Below are positions 23,400 to 38,137 of a stretch of 64,000 bases of DNA, piece by piece (within the stretch, counting starts at the first letter, position 1; each line of letters starts with the position of its first letter). The notes under the pieces are model-generated. The model was not told where the DNA came from. It ran no database searches and saw only the letters and a list, made by a program, of their open reading frames with translations. The position numbers and the translations under genes were made by a program. The DNA lies in assembly GCA_944548615.1 (NCBI GenBank), contig CALYMY010000056.1, forward strand, positions 1 through 64,000, given 5' to 3'. Source of the stretch: Micropterix aruncella. Lineage: Eukaryota; Arthropoda; Insecta; Lepidoptera; Micropterigidae.

Positions 23400-25098
23400 T
23401 TCGAAAAATGTGATTTTTTCATAACAATTTCTATGTTCAAAATGAAAGTTTATATAAAAAAATTCAAAATGTCAAAATTTCGAAAATGCCATTTCGTAGA
23501 GATTTCAAAGGCCTTCGTTCTGTCCGAACACCGTAACGCGTTAGGTTTACTCTATCTCGATTTATTTCGAAAAATGTGATTTTTTCATAATAATTTCCAA
23601 GTTCAAAATGAAAGTTTATATAAAAATTTTCAAAATATCAAAATTTCAAAAATGCCATTTTGTAGAGCTTAAGCGGGGTGTCGATCTCGCCAAAGACCGC
23701 AACGCGGTAGGTTTACTCTATCTCGATTTATTTCGAAAAATGTGATTTTTTCATAACAATTTCTATGTTCAAAATGAAAGTTTATATAAAATTTTTCAAA
23801 ATGTCAAAATTTCGAAAATGCCATTTTGTAGAGATTACCAAGGTCGTCGTTCTGTCCGAACGCCGTAACGCTATAGGTTTACTCTATCACGATCTTTTTC
23901 GAAAAATGTGATTTTTTCATAATAATTTCTATGTTTAAAATGAAATTTTATATAAAATTTTTCAAAATGTCAAAATTTCAAAAATGCCATTTTGTAGAGC
24001 TTAAGCGGGGTGTCGATCTAGCCAAAGACCGCAACGCGGTAGGTTTACTCTATCACGGTCTTTTTCGAAAAATGTCATTTATTCATAACAATTTCTATGT
24101 TCAAAATGAAAGTTTATATAAAAAATTTCAAAATGTCAAAATTTCGAAAATGCCATTTCGTAGAGATTACCAAGGCCGTGGTTCTGTCCGAACGCCGTAA
24201 CGCTATAGGTTTACTCTATCACGATCTTTTTCGAAAAATGTGATTTTTTCATTATAATTTCTATGTTTAAAATGAAATTTTATATAAAATTTTTCAAAAT
24301 GTCAAAATTTCAAAAATGCCATTTTGTAGAGCTTAAGCGGGGTGTCGATCTCGCCAAAGACCGCAACGCGGTAGGTTTACTCTATCTCGATTTATTTCGA
24401 AAAATGTGATTTTTTCATAACAATTTCTATGTTCAAAATGAAAGTTTATATAAAAAATTTCAAAATGTCAAAATTTCGAAAATGCCATTTTGTAGAGATT
24501 ACCAAGGCCGTCGTTCTGTCCGAACGCCGTAACCCTATAGGTTTACTCTATCACGATCTTTTTCGAAAAATGTGATTTTTTCATAACAATTTCTATGTTT
24601 AAAATGAAATTTTATATAAAATTTTTCAAAATGTCAAAATTTCGAAAATGCCATTTTGTAGAGATTACCAAGGCCGTCGTTCTGTCCGAACGCCGTAACC
24701 CTATAGGTTTACTCTATCACGATCTTTTTCGAAAAATATGATTTTTTCATAATAATTTCTATGTTTAAAATGAAATTTTATATAAAATTTTTCAAAAAGT
24801 CAAAATTTCAAAAATGCCATTTTGTAGAGCTTAAGCGGGGTGTCGATCTCGCCAAAGACCGCAACGCGGTAGGTTTACTCTATCTCGTTCTTTTGTGAAA
24901 AATGTGATTTTTTCATAACAATTTCTATGTTCAAAATGAAAGTTTATATAAAAAATTTCAAAATGTCAAAATTTCGAAAATGCCATTTCGTAGAGATTTC
25001 AAAGGCCTTCGTTATGCCCAAACACCGTAACGCGTTTTATTTACTCTATCACGGTCTTTTTCGAAAAATGACATTTATTCATAACAATTTCTATGTTC
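23400..25098 (+). repeat. Module B, U7: 10 x 166 bp + stub
   Basis: One P monomer (reference monomer 4) is missing. The GGTCGTCG-type monomer 3 passes straight into the CTAGCC-type monomer 5 near 23900-23935. Confidence 0.94.
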
Positions 25099-26541
25099 AG
25101 GAGTTCCCTCGTCGGGAGCCAACCCTGGGTGCAGCAGCCATGTCATGGTGGAACTTAGTAATTGCCATCATAATGGAATGCCTATACCAAATTTCACGTC
25201 TCTACGGTTGACCGTTGAGGAGTTCCCTCGTCGGGAGCCAACCCTGGGTGCAGCAGCCATGTCATGGTGGAACTTAGTAATTGCCATCATAATGGAATGC
25301 CTATACCAAATTTCACGTCTCTACGGTTGACCGTTGAGGAGTTCCCTCGTCGGGAGCCAACCCTGGGTGCAGCAGCGATGTCATGGTGGAACTTAGAAAT
25401 TGCCGTCATAATGGAATGCCTATACCAAATTTCACGTCTCTACGGTTGACCGTTGAGGAGTTCCCTCGTCGGGAGCCAACCCTGGGTGCAGCAGCCATGT
25501 CATGGTGGAACTTAGTAATTGCCATCATAATGGAATGCCTATACCAAATTTCACGTCTCTACGGTTGACCGTTGAGGAGTTCCCTCGTCGGGAGCCAACC
25601 CTGGGTGCAGCAGCCATGTCATGGTGGAACTTAGTAATTGCCATCATAATGGAATGCCTATACCAAATTTCACGTCTCTACGGTTGACCGTTGAGGAGTT
25701 CCCTCGTCGGGAGCCAACCCTGGGTGCAGCAGCCATGTCATGGTGGAACTTAGTAATTGCCATCATAATGGAATGCCTATACCAAATTTCACGTCTCTAC
25801 GGTTGACCGTTGAGGAGTTCCCTCGTCGGGAGCCAACCCTGGGTGCAGCAGCCATGTCATGGTGGAACTTAGTAATTGCCATCATAATGGAATGCCTATA
25901 CCAAATTTCACGTCTCTACGGTTGACCGTTGAGGAGTTCCCTCGTCGGGAGCCAACCCTGGGTGCAGCAGCGATGTCATGGTGGAACTTAGAAATTGCCG
26001 TCATAATGGAATGCCTATACCAAATTTCACGTCTCTACGGTTGACCGTTGAGGAGTTCCCTCGTCGGGAGCCAACCCTGGGTGCAGCAGCCATGTCATGG
26101 TGGAACTTAGTAATTGCCATCATAATGGAATGCCTATACCAAATTTCACGTCTCTACGGTTGACCGTTGAGGAGTTCCCTCGTCGGGAGCCAACCCTGGG
26201 TGCAGCAGCCATGTCATGGTGGAACTTAGTAATTGCCATCATAATGGAATGCCTATACCAAATTTCACGTCTCTACGGTTGACCGTTGAGGAGTTCCCTC
26301 GTCGGGAGCCAACCCTGGGTGCAGCAGCCATGTCATGGTGGAACTTAGTAATTGCCATCATAATGGAATGCCTATACCAAATTTCACGTCTCTACGGTTG
26401 ACCGTTGAGAAGTTCCCTCGTCGGGAGCCAACCCTGGGTGCAGCAGCCATGTCATGGTGGAACTTAGTAATTGCCATCATAATGGAATGCCTATACCAAA
26501 TTTCACGTCTCTACGGTTGACCGTTGAGGAGTTCCCTCGTC
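25099..26541 (+). repeat. Module C, U7: 12 x 119 bp + stub
   Basis: E at 3 and 8, K at 12. Confidence 0.95.
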
Positions 26542-27263
26542 CTTGTCACGTACCTCTTTCCGTAGGTTGTTTACTCCTTTTAATTCGTTTAACGCCTCGC
26601 GGGCAATATCTCTGGCTCTTTCCGGTATTTCTTCGAAATTCCGAAACGGCACTTCTATTTCTGTGGTCTCCATATTGTCTCTTCTCGTTGATCAAAGGCA
26701 CTGAAAATGAAAATGAAAAAGCACAGATTAAATAGTATTGAAAAGTAATTAAAGAAGAAGAAGAAGACGAGATAAAAAGCAGAAGCAATGAAATGAAAAG
26801 CGTTCTAAAACCCTATCTTTTGACACCTCGCTTGTGTGTATATGATAAAATAAAGAATATAATATTTAATTTATTAAACGAAGCCGCGGGAAAAATACTA
26901 AAACTCCCTTGGCTCGGATCGCTACTATTGAAAACAAACATCGTAAAATCGATAAATAAACTTTCGCAAGTATGACGAGGGCTGAAGTTACCATAGAAAC
27001 AGAAATCGTTAAATCGATAAATATTCTATTGCGAGTCGGGCCACCGCCTGAGCTCGTTACTATGGAAACAAAACCGTTAAATCGATAAATCAATATACCT
27101 ATACAGATATTAAATCGTCTATAATTCCGTTAATATTACTCAGATTTGAAAATTAAAAGAAGCGTTAGATGCGCAAAGCAAAACTCTATTAGATAATAAT
27201 AAACAGGGAGGACTATTGATGCCTTTTAGCGCAATAGCCCTCAAACGTCGGAAGCCAATTTAT
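26542..27263 (+). repeat. Module A, U8
   Basis: Complete 722 bp. Exon-like ORF 26503-26673 (minus); X-box-like sites 26987-27000 and 27056-27069. Confidence 0.95.
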
Positions 27264-29958
27264 TTCGAAAAATGTGATTTTTTCATAACAATTTCTATGT
27301 TCAAAATGAAAGTTTATATAAAAAAATTCAAAATGTCAAAATTTCGAAAATGCCATTTCGTAGAGATTTCAAAGGCCTTCGTTCTGTCCGAACACCGTAA
27401 CGCGTTAGGTTTACTCTATCTCGATTTATTTCGAAAAATGTGATTTTTTCATAATAATTTCCAAGTTCAAAATGAAAGTTTATATAAAAATTTTCAAAAT
27501 ATCAAAATTTCAAAAATGCCATTTTGTAGAGCTTAAGCGGGGTGTCGATCTCGCCAAAGACCGCAACGCGGTAGGTTTACTCTATCTCGATTTATTTCGA
27601 AAAATGTGATTTTTTCATAACAATTTCTATGTTCAAAATGAAAGTTTATATAAAATTTTTCAAAATGTCAAAATTTCGAAAATGCCATTTTGTAGAGATT
27701 ACCAAGGTCGTCGTTCTGTCCGAACGCCGTAACGCTATAGGTTTACTCTATCACGATCTTTTTCGAAAAATGTGATTTTTTCATAACAATTTCTATGTTT
27801 AAAATGAAATTTTATATAAAATTTTTCAAAATGTCAAAATTTCGAAAATGCCATTTTGTAGAGATTACCAAGGCCGTCGTTCTGTCCGAACGCCGTAACG
27901 CTATAGGTTTACTCTATCACGATCTTTTTCGAAAAATGTGATTTTTTCATAATAATTTCTATGTTTAAAATGAAATTTTATATAAAATTTTTCAAAATGT
28001 CAAAATTTCAAAAATGCCATTTTGTAGAGCTTAAGCGGGGTGTCGATCTAGCCAAAGACCGCAACGCGGTAGGTTTACTCTATCACGGTCTTTTTCGAAA
28101 AATGTCATTTATTCATAACAATTTCTATGTTCAAAATGAAAGTTTATATAAAAAATTTCAAAATGTCAAAATTTCGAAAATGCCATTTCGTAGAGATTAC
28201 CAAGGCCGTGGTTCTGTCCGAACGCCGTAACGCTATAGGTTTACTCTATCACGATCTTTTTCGAAAAATGTGATTTTTTCATTATAATTTCCAAGTTCAA
28301 AATGAAAGTTTATATAAAAATTTTCAAAATATCAAAATTTCAAAAATGCCATTTTGTAGAGCTTAAGCGGGGTGTCGATCTCGCCAAAGACCGCAACGCG
28401 GTAGGTTTACTCTATCTCGATTTATTTCGAAAAATGTGATTTTTTCATAACAATTTCTATGTTCAAAATGAAAGTTTATATAAAATTTTTCAAAATGTCA
28501 AAATTTCGAAAATGCCATTTTGTAGAGATTACCAAGGTCGTCGTTCTGTCCGAACGCCGTAACGCTATAGGTTTACTCTATCACGATCTTTTTCGAAAAA
28601 TGTGATTTTTTCATAACAATTTCTATGTTTAAAATGAAATTTTATATAAAATTTTTCAAAATGTCAAAATTTCGAAAATGCCATTTTGTAGAGATTACCA
28701 AGGCCGTCGTTCTGTCCGAACGCCGTAACGCTATAGGTTTACTCTATCACGATCTTTTTCGAAAAATGTGATTTTTTCATAATAATTTCTATGTTTAAAA
28801 TGAAATTTTATATAAAATTTTTCAAAATGTCAAAATTTCAAAAATGCCATTTTGTAGAGCTTAAGCGGGGTGTCGATCTAGCCAAAGACCGCAACGCGGT
28901 AGGTTTACTCTATCACGGTCTTTTTCGAAAAATGTCATTTATTCATAACAATTTCTATGTTCAAAATGAAAGTTTATATAAAAAATTTCAAAATGTCAAA
29001 ATTTCGAAAATGCCATTTCGTAGAGATTACCAAGGCCGTGGTTCTGTCCGAACGCCGTAACGCTATAGGTTTACTCTATCACGATCTTTTTCGAAAAATG
29101 TGATTTTTTCATTATAATTTCTATGTTTAAAATGAAATTTTATATAAAATTTTTCAAAATGTCAAAATTTCAAAAATGCCATTTTGTAGAGCTTAAGCGG
29201 GGTGTCGATCTCGCCAAAGACCGCAACGCGGTAGGTTTACTCTATCTCGATTTATTTCGAAAAATGTGATTTTTTCATAACAATTTCTATGTTCAAAATG
29301 AAAGTTTATATAAAAAATTTCAAAATGTCAAAATTTCGAAAATGCCATTTTGTAGAGATTACCAAGGCCGTCGTTCTGTCCGAACGCCGTAACCCTATAG
29401 GTTTACTCTATCACGATCTTTTTCGAAAAATGTGATTTTTTCATAACAATTTCTATGTTTAAAATGAAATTTTATATAAAATTTTTCAAAATGTCAAAAT
29501 TTCGAAAATGCCATTTTGTAGAGATTACCAAGGCCGTCGTTCTGTCCGAACGCCGTAACCCTATAGGTTTACTCTATCACGATCTTTTTCGAAAAATATG
29601 ATTTTTTCATAATAATTTCTATGTTTAAAATGAAATTTTATATAAAATTTTTCAAAAAGTCAAAATTTCAAAAATGCCATTTTGTAGAGCTTAAGCGGGG
29701 TGTCGATCTCGCCAAAGACCGCAACGCGGTAGGTTTACTCTATCTCGTTCTTTTGTGAAAAATGTGATTTTTTCATAACAATTTCTATGTTCAAAATGAA
29801 AGTTTATATAAAAAATTTCAAAATGTCAAAATTTCGAAAATGCCATTTCGTAGAGATTTCAAAGGCCTTCGTTATGCCCAAACACCGTAACGCGTTTTAT
29901 TTACTCTATCACGGTCTTTTTCGAAAAATGACATTTATTCATAACAATTTCTATGTTC
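27264..29958 (+). repeat. Module B, U8: 16 x 166 bp + stub (three pentamers)
   Basis: Same 830-bp gain and same monomer 7/2 switch as U4, here near 28282-28295. Confidence 0.95.
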
Positions 29959-31282
29959 AGGAGTTCCCTCGTCGGGAGCCAACCCTGGGTGCAGCAGCCA
30001 TGTCATGGTGGAACTTAGTAATTGCCATCATAATGGAATGCCTATACCAAATTTCACGTCTCTACGGTTGACCGTTGAGGAGTTCCCTCGTCGGGAGCCA
30101 ACCCTGGGTGCAGCAGCCATGTCATGGTGGAACTTAGTAATTGCCATCATAATGGAATGCCTATACCAAATTTCACGTCTCTACGGTTGACCGTTGAGGA
30201 GTTCCCTCGTCGGGAGCCAACCCTGGGTGCAGCAGCGATGTCATGGTGGAACTTAGAAATTGCCGTCATAATGGAATGCCTATACCAAATTTCACGTCTC
30301 TACGGTTGACCGTTGAGGAGTTCCCTCGTCGGGAGCCAACCCTGGGTGCAGCAGCCATGTCATGGTGGAACTTAGTAATTGCCATCATAATGGAATGCCT
30401 ATACCAAATTTCACGTCTCTACGGTTGACCGTTGAGGAGTTCCCTCGTCGGGAGCCAACCCTGGGTGCAGCAGCCATGTCATGGTGGAACTTAGTAATTG
30501 CCATCATAATGGAATGCCTATACCAAATTTCACGTCTCTACGGTTGACCGTTGAGGAGTTCCCTCGTCGGGAGCCAACCCTGGGTGCAGCAGCCATGTCA
30601 TGGTGGAACTTAGTAATTGCCATCATAATGGAATGCCTATACCAAATTTCACGTCTCTACGGTTGACCGTTGAGGAGTTCCCTCGTCGGGAGCCAACCCT
30701 GGGTGCAGCAGCCATGTCATGGTGGAACTTAGTAATTGCCATCATAATGGAATGCCTATACCAAATTTCACGTCTCTACGGTTGACCGTTGAGGAGTTCC
30801 CTCGTCGGGAGCCAACCCTGGGTGCAGCAGCGATGTCATGGTGGAACTTAGAAATTGCCGTCATAATGGAATGCCTATACCAAATTTCACGTCTCTACGG
30901 TTGACCGTTGAGGAGTTCCCTCGTCGGGAGCCAACCCTGGGTGCAGCAGCCATGTCATGGTGGAACTTAGTAATTGCCATCATAATGGAATGCCTATACC
31001 AAATTTCACGTCTCTACGGTTGACCGTTGAGGAGTTCCCTCGTCGGGAGCCAACCCTGGGTGCAGCAGCCATGTCATGGTGGAACTTAGTAATTGCCATC
31101 ATAATGGAATGCCTATACCAAATTTCACGTCTCTACGGTTGACCGTTGAGAAGTTCCCTCGTCGGGAGCCAACCCTGGGTGCAGCAGCCATGTCATGGTG
31201 GAACTTAGTAATTGCCATCATAATGGAATGCCTATACCAAATTTCACGTCTCTACGGTTGACCGTTGAGGAGTTCCCTCGTC
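29959..31282 (+). repeat. Module C, U8: 11 x 119 bp + stub
   Basis: E at 3 and 8, K at 11. Confidence 0.95.
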
Positions 31283-32004
31283 CTTGTCACGTACCTCTTT
31301 CCGTAGGTTGTTTACTCCTTTTAATTCGTTTAACGCCTCGCGGGCAATATCTCTGGCTCTTTCCGGTATTTCTTCGAAATTCCGAAACGGCACTTCTATT
31401 TCTGTGGTCTCCATATTGTCTCTTCTCGTTGATCAAAGGCACTGAAAATGAAAATGAAAAAGCACAGATTAAATAGTATTGAAAAGTAATTAAAGAAGAA
31501 GAAGAAGACGAGATAAAAAGCAGAAGCAATGAAATGAAAAGCGTTCTAAAACCCTATCTTTTGACACCTCGCTTGTGTGTATATGATAAAATAAAGAATA
31601 TAATATTTAATTTATTAAACGAAGCCGCGGGAAAAATACTAAAACTCCCTTGGCTCGGATCGCTACTATTGAAAACAAACATCGTAAAATCGATAAATAA
31701 ACTTTCGCAAGTATGACGAGGGCTGAAGTTACCATAGAAACAGAAATCGTTAAATCGATAAATATTCTATTGCGAGTCGGGCCACCGCCTGAGCTCGTTA
31801 CTATGGAAACAAAACCGTTAAATCGATAAATCAATATACCTATACAGATATTAAATCGTCTATAATTCCGTTAATATTACTCAGATTTGAAAATTAAAAG
31901 AAGCGTTAGATGCGCAAAGCAAAACTCTATTAGATAATAATAAACAGGGAGGACTATTGATGCCTTTTAGCGCAATAGCCCTCAAACGTCGGAAGCCAAT
32001 TTAT
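31283..32004 (+). repeat. Module A, U9
   Basis: Complete 722 bp. Exon-like ORF 31244-31414 (minus); X-box-like sites 31728-31741 and 31797-31810. Confidence 0.95.
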
Positions 32005-33869
32005 TTCGAAAAATGTGATTTTTTCATAACAATTTCTATGTTCAAAATGAAAGTTTATATAAAAAAATTCAAAATGTCAAAATTTCGAAAATGCCATTTC
32101 GTAGAGATTTCAAAGGCCTTCGTTCTGTCCGAACACCGTAACGCGTTAGGTTTACTCTATCTCGATTTATTTCGAAAAATGTGATTTTTTCATAATAATT
32201 TCCAAGTTCAAAATGAAAGTTTATATAAAAATTTTCAAAATATCAAAATTTCAAAAATGCCATTTTGTAGAGCTTAAGCGGGGTGTCGATCTCGCCAAAG
32301 ACCGCAACGCGGTAGGTTTACTCTATCTCGATTTATTTCGAAAAATGTGATTTTTTCATAACAATTTCTATGTTCAAAATGAAAGTTTATATAAAATTTT
32401 TCAAAATGTCAAAATTTCGAAAATGCCATTTTGTAGAGATTACCAAGGTCGTCGTTCTGTCCGAACGCCGTAACGCTATAGGTTTACTCTATCACGATCT
32501 TTTTCGAAAAATGTGATTTTTTCATAACAATTTCTATGTTTAAAATGAAATTTTATATAAAATTTTTCAAAATGTCAAAATTTCGAAAATGCCATTTTGT
32601 AGAGATTACCAAGGCCGTCGTTCTGTCCGAACGCCGTAACGCTATAGGTTTACTCTATCACGATCTTTTTCGAAAAATGTGATTTTTTCATAATAATTTC
32701 TATGTTTAAAATGAAATTTTACATAAAATTTTTCAAAATGTCAAAATTTCAAAAATGCCATTTTGTAGAGCTTAAGCGGGGTGTCGATCTAGCCAAAGAC
32801 CGCAACGCGGTAGGTTTACTCTATCACGGTCTTTTTCGAAAAATGTCATTTATTCATAACAATTTCTATGTTCAAAATGAAAGTTTATATAAAAAATTTC
32901 AAAATGTCAAAATTTCGAAAATGCCATTTCGTAGAGATTACCAAGGCCGTGGTTCTGTCCGAACGCCGTAACGCTATAGGTTTACTCTATCACGATCTTT
33001 TTCGAAAAATGTGATTTTTTCATTATAATTTCTATGTTTAAAATGAAATTTTATATAAAATTTTTCAAAATGTCAAAATTTCAAAAATGCCATTTTGTAG
33101 AGCTTAAGCGGGGTGTCGATCTCGCCAAAGACCGCAACGCGGTAGGTTTACTCTATCTCGATTTATTTCGAAAAATGTGATTTTTTCATAACAATTTCTA
33201 TGTTCAAAATGAAAGTTTATATAAAAAATTTCAAAATGTCAAAATTTCGAAAATGCCATTTTGTAGAGATTACCAAGGCCGTCGTTCTGTCCGAACGCCG
33301 TAACCCTATAGGTTTACTCTATCACGATCTTTTTCGAAAAATGTGATTTTTTCATAACAATTTCTATGTTTAAAATGAAATTTTATATAAAATTTTTCAA
33401 AATGTCAAAATTTCGAAAATGCCATTTTGTAGAGATTACCAAGGCCGTCGTTCTGTCCGAACGCCGTAACCCTATAGGTTTACTCTATCACGATCTTTTT
33501 CGAAAAATATGATTTTTTCATAATAATTTCTATGTTTAAAATGAAATTTTATATAAAATTTTTCAAAAAGTCAAAATTTCAAAAATGCCATTTTGTAGAG
33601 CTTAAGCGGGGTGTCGATCTCGCCAAAGACCGCAACGCGATAGGTTTACTCTATCTCGTTCTTTTGTGAAAAATGTGATTTTTTCATAACAATTTCTATG
33701 TTCAAAATGAAAGTTTATATAAAAAATTTCAAAATGTCAAAATTTCGAAAATGCCATTTCGTAGAGATTTCAAAGGCCTTCGTTATGCCCAAACACCGTA
33801 ACGCGTTTTATTTACTCTATCACGGTCTTTTTCGAAAAATGACATTTATTCATAACAATTTCTATGTTC
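32005..33869 (+). repeat. Module B, U9: 11 x 166 bp + stub
   Basis: Reference length. Carries the two U5-specific substitutions (32722 and 33640) without the U5 two-monomer loss, so that loss postdates the four-unit duplication. Confidence 0.95.
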
Positions 33870-35550
33870 AGGAGTTCCCTCGTCGGGAGCCAACCCTGGG
33901 TGCAGCAGCCATGTCATGGTGGAACTTAGTAATTGCCATCATAATGGAATGCCTATACCAAATTTCACGTCTCTACGGTTGACCGTTGAGGAGTTCCCTC
34001 GTCGGGAGCCAACCCTGGGTGCAGCAGCCATGTCATGGTGGAACTTAGTAATTGCCATCATAATGGAATGCCTATACCAAATTTCACGTCTCTACGGTTG
34101 ACCGTTGAGGAGTTCCCTCGTCGGGAGCCAACCCTGGGTGCAGCAGCGATGTCATGGTGGAACTTAGAAATTGCCGTCATAATGGAATGCCTATACCAAA
34201 TTTCACGTCTCTACGGTTGACCGTTGAGGAGTTCCCTCGTCGGGAGCCAACCCTGGGTGCAGCAGCCATGTCATGGTGGAACTTAGTAATTGCCATCATA
34301 ATGGAATGCCTATACCAAATTTCACGTCTCTACGGTTGACCGTTGAGGAGTTCCCTCGTCGGGAGCCAACCCTGGGTGCAGCAGCCATGTCATGGTGGAA
34401 CTTAGTAATTGCCATCATAATGGAATGCCTATACCAAATTTCACGTCTCTACGGTTGACCGTTGAGGAGTTCCCTCGTCGGGAGCCAACCCTGGGTGCAG
34501 CAGCCATGTCATGGTGGAACTTAGTAATTGCCATCATAATGGAATGCCTATACCAAATTTCACGTCTCTACGGTTGACCGTTGAGGAGTTCCCTCGTCGG
34601 GAGCCAACCCTGGGTGCAGCAGCCATGTCATGGTGGAACTTAGTAATTGCCATCATAATGGAATGCCTATACCAAATTTCACGTCTCTACGGTTGACCGT
34701 TGAGGAGTTCCCTCGTCGGGAGCCAACCCTGGGTGCAGCAGCCATGTCATGGTGGAACTTAGTAATTGCCATCATAATGGAATGCCTATACCAAATTTCA
34801 CGTCTCTACGGTTGACCGTTGAGGAGTTCCCTCGTCGGGAGCCAACCCTGGGTGCAGCAGCCATGTCATGGTGGAACTTAGTAATTGCCATCATAATGGA
34901 ATGCCTATACCAAATTTCACGTCTCTACGGTTGACCGTTGAGGAGTTCCCTCGTCGGGAGCCAACCCTGGGTGCAGCAGCCATGTCATGGTGGAACTTAG
35001 TAATTGCCATCATAATGGAATGCCTATACCAAATTTCACGTCTCTACGGTTGACCGTTGAGAAGTTCCCTCGTCGGGAGCCAACCCTGGGTGCAGCAGCC
35101 ATGTCATGGTGGAACTTAGTAATTGCCATCATAATGGAATGCCTATACCAAATTTCACGTCTCTACGGTTGACCGTTGAGGAGTTCCCTCGTCGGGAGCC
35201 AACCCTGGGTGCAGCAGCCATGTCATGGTGGAACTTAGTAATTGCCATCATAATGGAATGCCTATACCAAATTTCACGTCTCTACGGTTGACCGTTGAGG
35301 AGTTCCCTCGTCGGGAGCCAACCCTGGGTGCAGCAGCCATGTCATGGTGGAACTTAGTAATTGCCATCATAATGGAATGCCTATACCAAATTTCACGTCT
35401 CTACGGTTGACCGTTGAGAAGTTCCCTCGTCGGGAGCCAACCCTGGGTGCAGCAGCCATGTCATGGTGGAACTTAGTAATTGCCATCATAATGGAATGCC
35501 TATACCAAATTTCACGTCTCTACGGTTGACCGTTGAGGAGTTCCCTCGTC
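33870..35550 (+). repeat. Module C, U9: 14 x 119 bp + stub, two K copies
   Basis: E at 3; K at 11 and 14, identical in pattern to U5. Confidence 0.95.
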
Positions 35551-36272
35551 CTTGTCACGTACCTCTTTCCGTAGGTTGTTTACTCCTTTTAATTCGTTTA
35601 ACGCCTCGCGGGCAATATCTCTGGCTCTTTCCGGTATTTCTTCGAAATTCCGAAACGGCACTTCTATTTCTGTGGTCTCCATATTGTCTCTTCTCGTTGA
35701 TCAAAGGCACTGAAAATGAAAATGAAAAAGCACAGATTAAATAGTATTGAAAAGTAATTAAAGAAGAAGAAGAAGACGAGATAAAAAGCAGAAGCAATGA
35801 AATGAAAAGCGTTCTAAAACCCTATCTTTTGACACCTCGCTTGTGTGTATATGATAAAATAAAGAATATAATATTTAATTTATTAAACGAAGCCGCGGGA
35901 AAAATACTAAAACTCCCTTGGCTCGGATCGCTACTATTGAAAACAAACATCGTAAAATCGATAAATAAACTTTCGCAAGTATGACGAGGGCTGAAGTTAC
36001 CATAGAAACAGAAATCGTTAAATCGATAAATATTCTATTGCGAGTCGGGCCACCGCCTGAGCTCGTTACTATGGAAACAAAACCGTTAAATCGATAAATC
36101 AATATACCTATACAGATATTAAATCGTCTATAATTCCGTTAATATTACTCAGATTTGAAAATTAAAAGAAGCGTTAGATGCGCAAAGCAAAACTCTATTA
36201 GATAATAATAAACAGGGAGGACTATTGATGCCTTTTAGCGCAATAGCCCTCAAACGTCGGAAGCCAATTTAT
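35551..36272 (+). repeat. Module A, U10
   Basis: Complete 722 bp. Exon-like ORF 35512-35682 (minus); X-box-like sites 35996-36009 and 36065-36078. Confidence 0.95.
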
Positions 36273-38137
36273 TTCGAAAAATGTGATTTTTTCATAACAA
36301 TTTCTATGTTCAAAATGAAAGTTTATATAAAAAAATTCAAAATGTCAAAATTTCGAAAATGCCATTTCGTAGAGATTTCAAAGGCCTTCGTTCTGTCCGA
36401 ACACCGTAACGCGTTAGGTTTACTCTATCTCGATTTATTTCGAAAAATGTGATTTTTTCATAATAATTTCCAAGTTCAAAATGAAAGTTTATATAAAAAT
36501 TTTCAAAATATCAAAATTTCAAAAATGCCATTTTGTAGAGCTTAAGCGGGGTGTCGATCTCGCCAAAGACCGCAACGCGGTAGGTTTACTCTATCTCGAT
36601 TTATTTCGAAAAATGTGATTTTTTCATAACAATTTCTATGTTCAAAATGAAAGTTTATATAAAATTTTTCAAAATGTCAAAATTTCGAAAATGCCATTTT
36701 GTAGAGATTACCAAGGTCGTCGTTCTGTCCGAACGCCGTAACGCTATAGGTTTACTCTATCACGATCTTTTTCGAAAAATGTGATTTTTTCATAACAATT
36801 TCTATGTTTAAAATGAAATTTTATATAAAATTTTTCAAAATGTCAAAATTTCGAAAATGCCATTTTGTAGAGATTACCAAGGCCGTCGTTCTGTCCGAAC
36901 GCCGTAACGCTATAGGTTTACTCTATCACGATCTTTTTCGAAAAATGTGATTTTTTCATAATAATTTCTATGTTTAAAATGAAATTTTATATAAAATTTT
37001 TCAAAATGTCAAAATTTCAAAAATGCCATTTTGTAGAGCTTAAGCGGGGTGTCGATCTAGCCAAAGACCGCAACGCGGTAGGTTTACTCTATCACGGTCT
37101 TTTTCGAAAAATGTCATTTATTCATAACAATTTCTATGTTCAAAATGAAAGTTTATATAAAAAATTTCAAAATGTCAAAATTTCGAAAATGCCATTTCGT
37201 AGAGATTACCAAGGCCGTGGTTCTGTCCGAACGCCGTAACGCTATAGGTTTACTCTATCACGATCTTTTTCGAAAAATGTGATTTTTTCATTATAATTTC
37301 TATGTTTAAAATGAAATTTTATATAAAATTTTTCAAAATGTCAAAATTTCAAAAATGCCATTTTGTAGAGCTTAAGCGGGGTGTCGATCTCGCCAAAGAC
37401 CGCAACGCGGTAGGTTTACTCTATCTCGATTTATTTCGAAAAATGTGATTTTTTCATAACAATTTCTATGTTCAAAATGAAAGTTTATATAAAAAATTTC
37501 AAAATGTCAAAATTTCGAAAATGCCATTTTGTAGAGATTACCAAGGCCGTCGTTCTGTCCGAACGCCGTAACCCTATAGGTTTACTCTATCACGATCTTT
37601 TTCGAAAAATGTGATTTTTTCATAACAATTTCTATGTTTAAAATGAAATTTTATATAAAATTTTTCAAAATGTCAAAATTTCGAAAATGCCATTTTGTAG
37701 AGATTACCAAGGCCGTCGTTCTGTCCGAACGCCGTAACCCTATAGGTTTACTCTATCACGATCTTTTTCGAAAAATATGATTTTTTCATAATAATTTCTA
37801 TGTTTAAAATGAAATTTTATATAAAATTTTTCAAAAAGTCAAAATTTCAAAAATGCCATTTTGTAGAGCTTAAGCGGGGTGTCGATCTCGCCAAAGACCG
37901 CAACGCGGTAGGTTTACTCTATCTCGTTCTTTTGTTAAAAATGTGATTTTTTCATAACAATTTCTATGTTCAAAATGAAAGTTTATATAAAAAATTTCAA
38001 AATGTCAAAATTTCGAAAATGCCATTTCGTAGAGATTTCAAAGGCCTTCGTTATGCCCAAACACCGTAACGCGTTTTATTTACTCTATCACGGTCTTTTT
38101 CGAAAAATGACATTTATTCATAACAATTTCTATGTTC
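36273..38137 (+). repeat. Module B, U10: 11 x 166 bp + stub
   Basis: Reference order. Private G-to-T change at 37936 (TTTTGTGAAA to TTTTGTTAAA). Confidence 0.95.
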
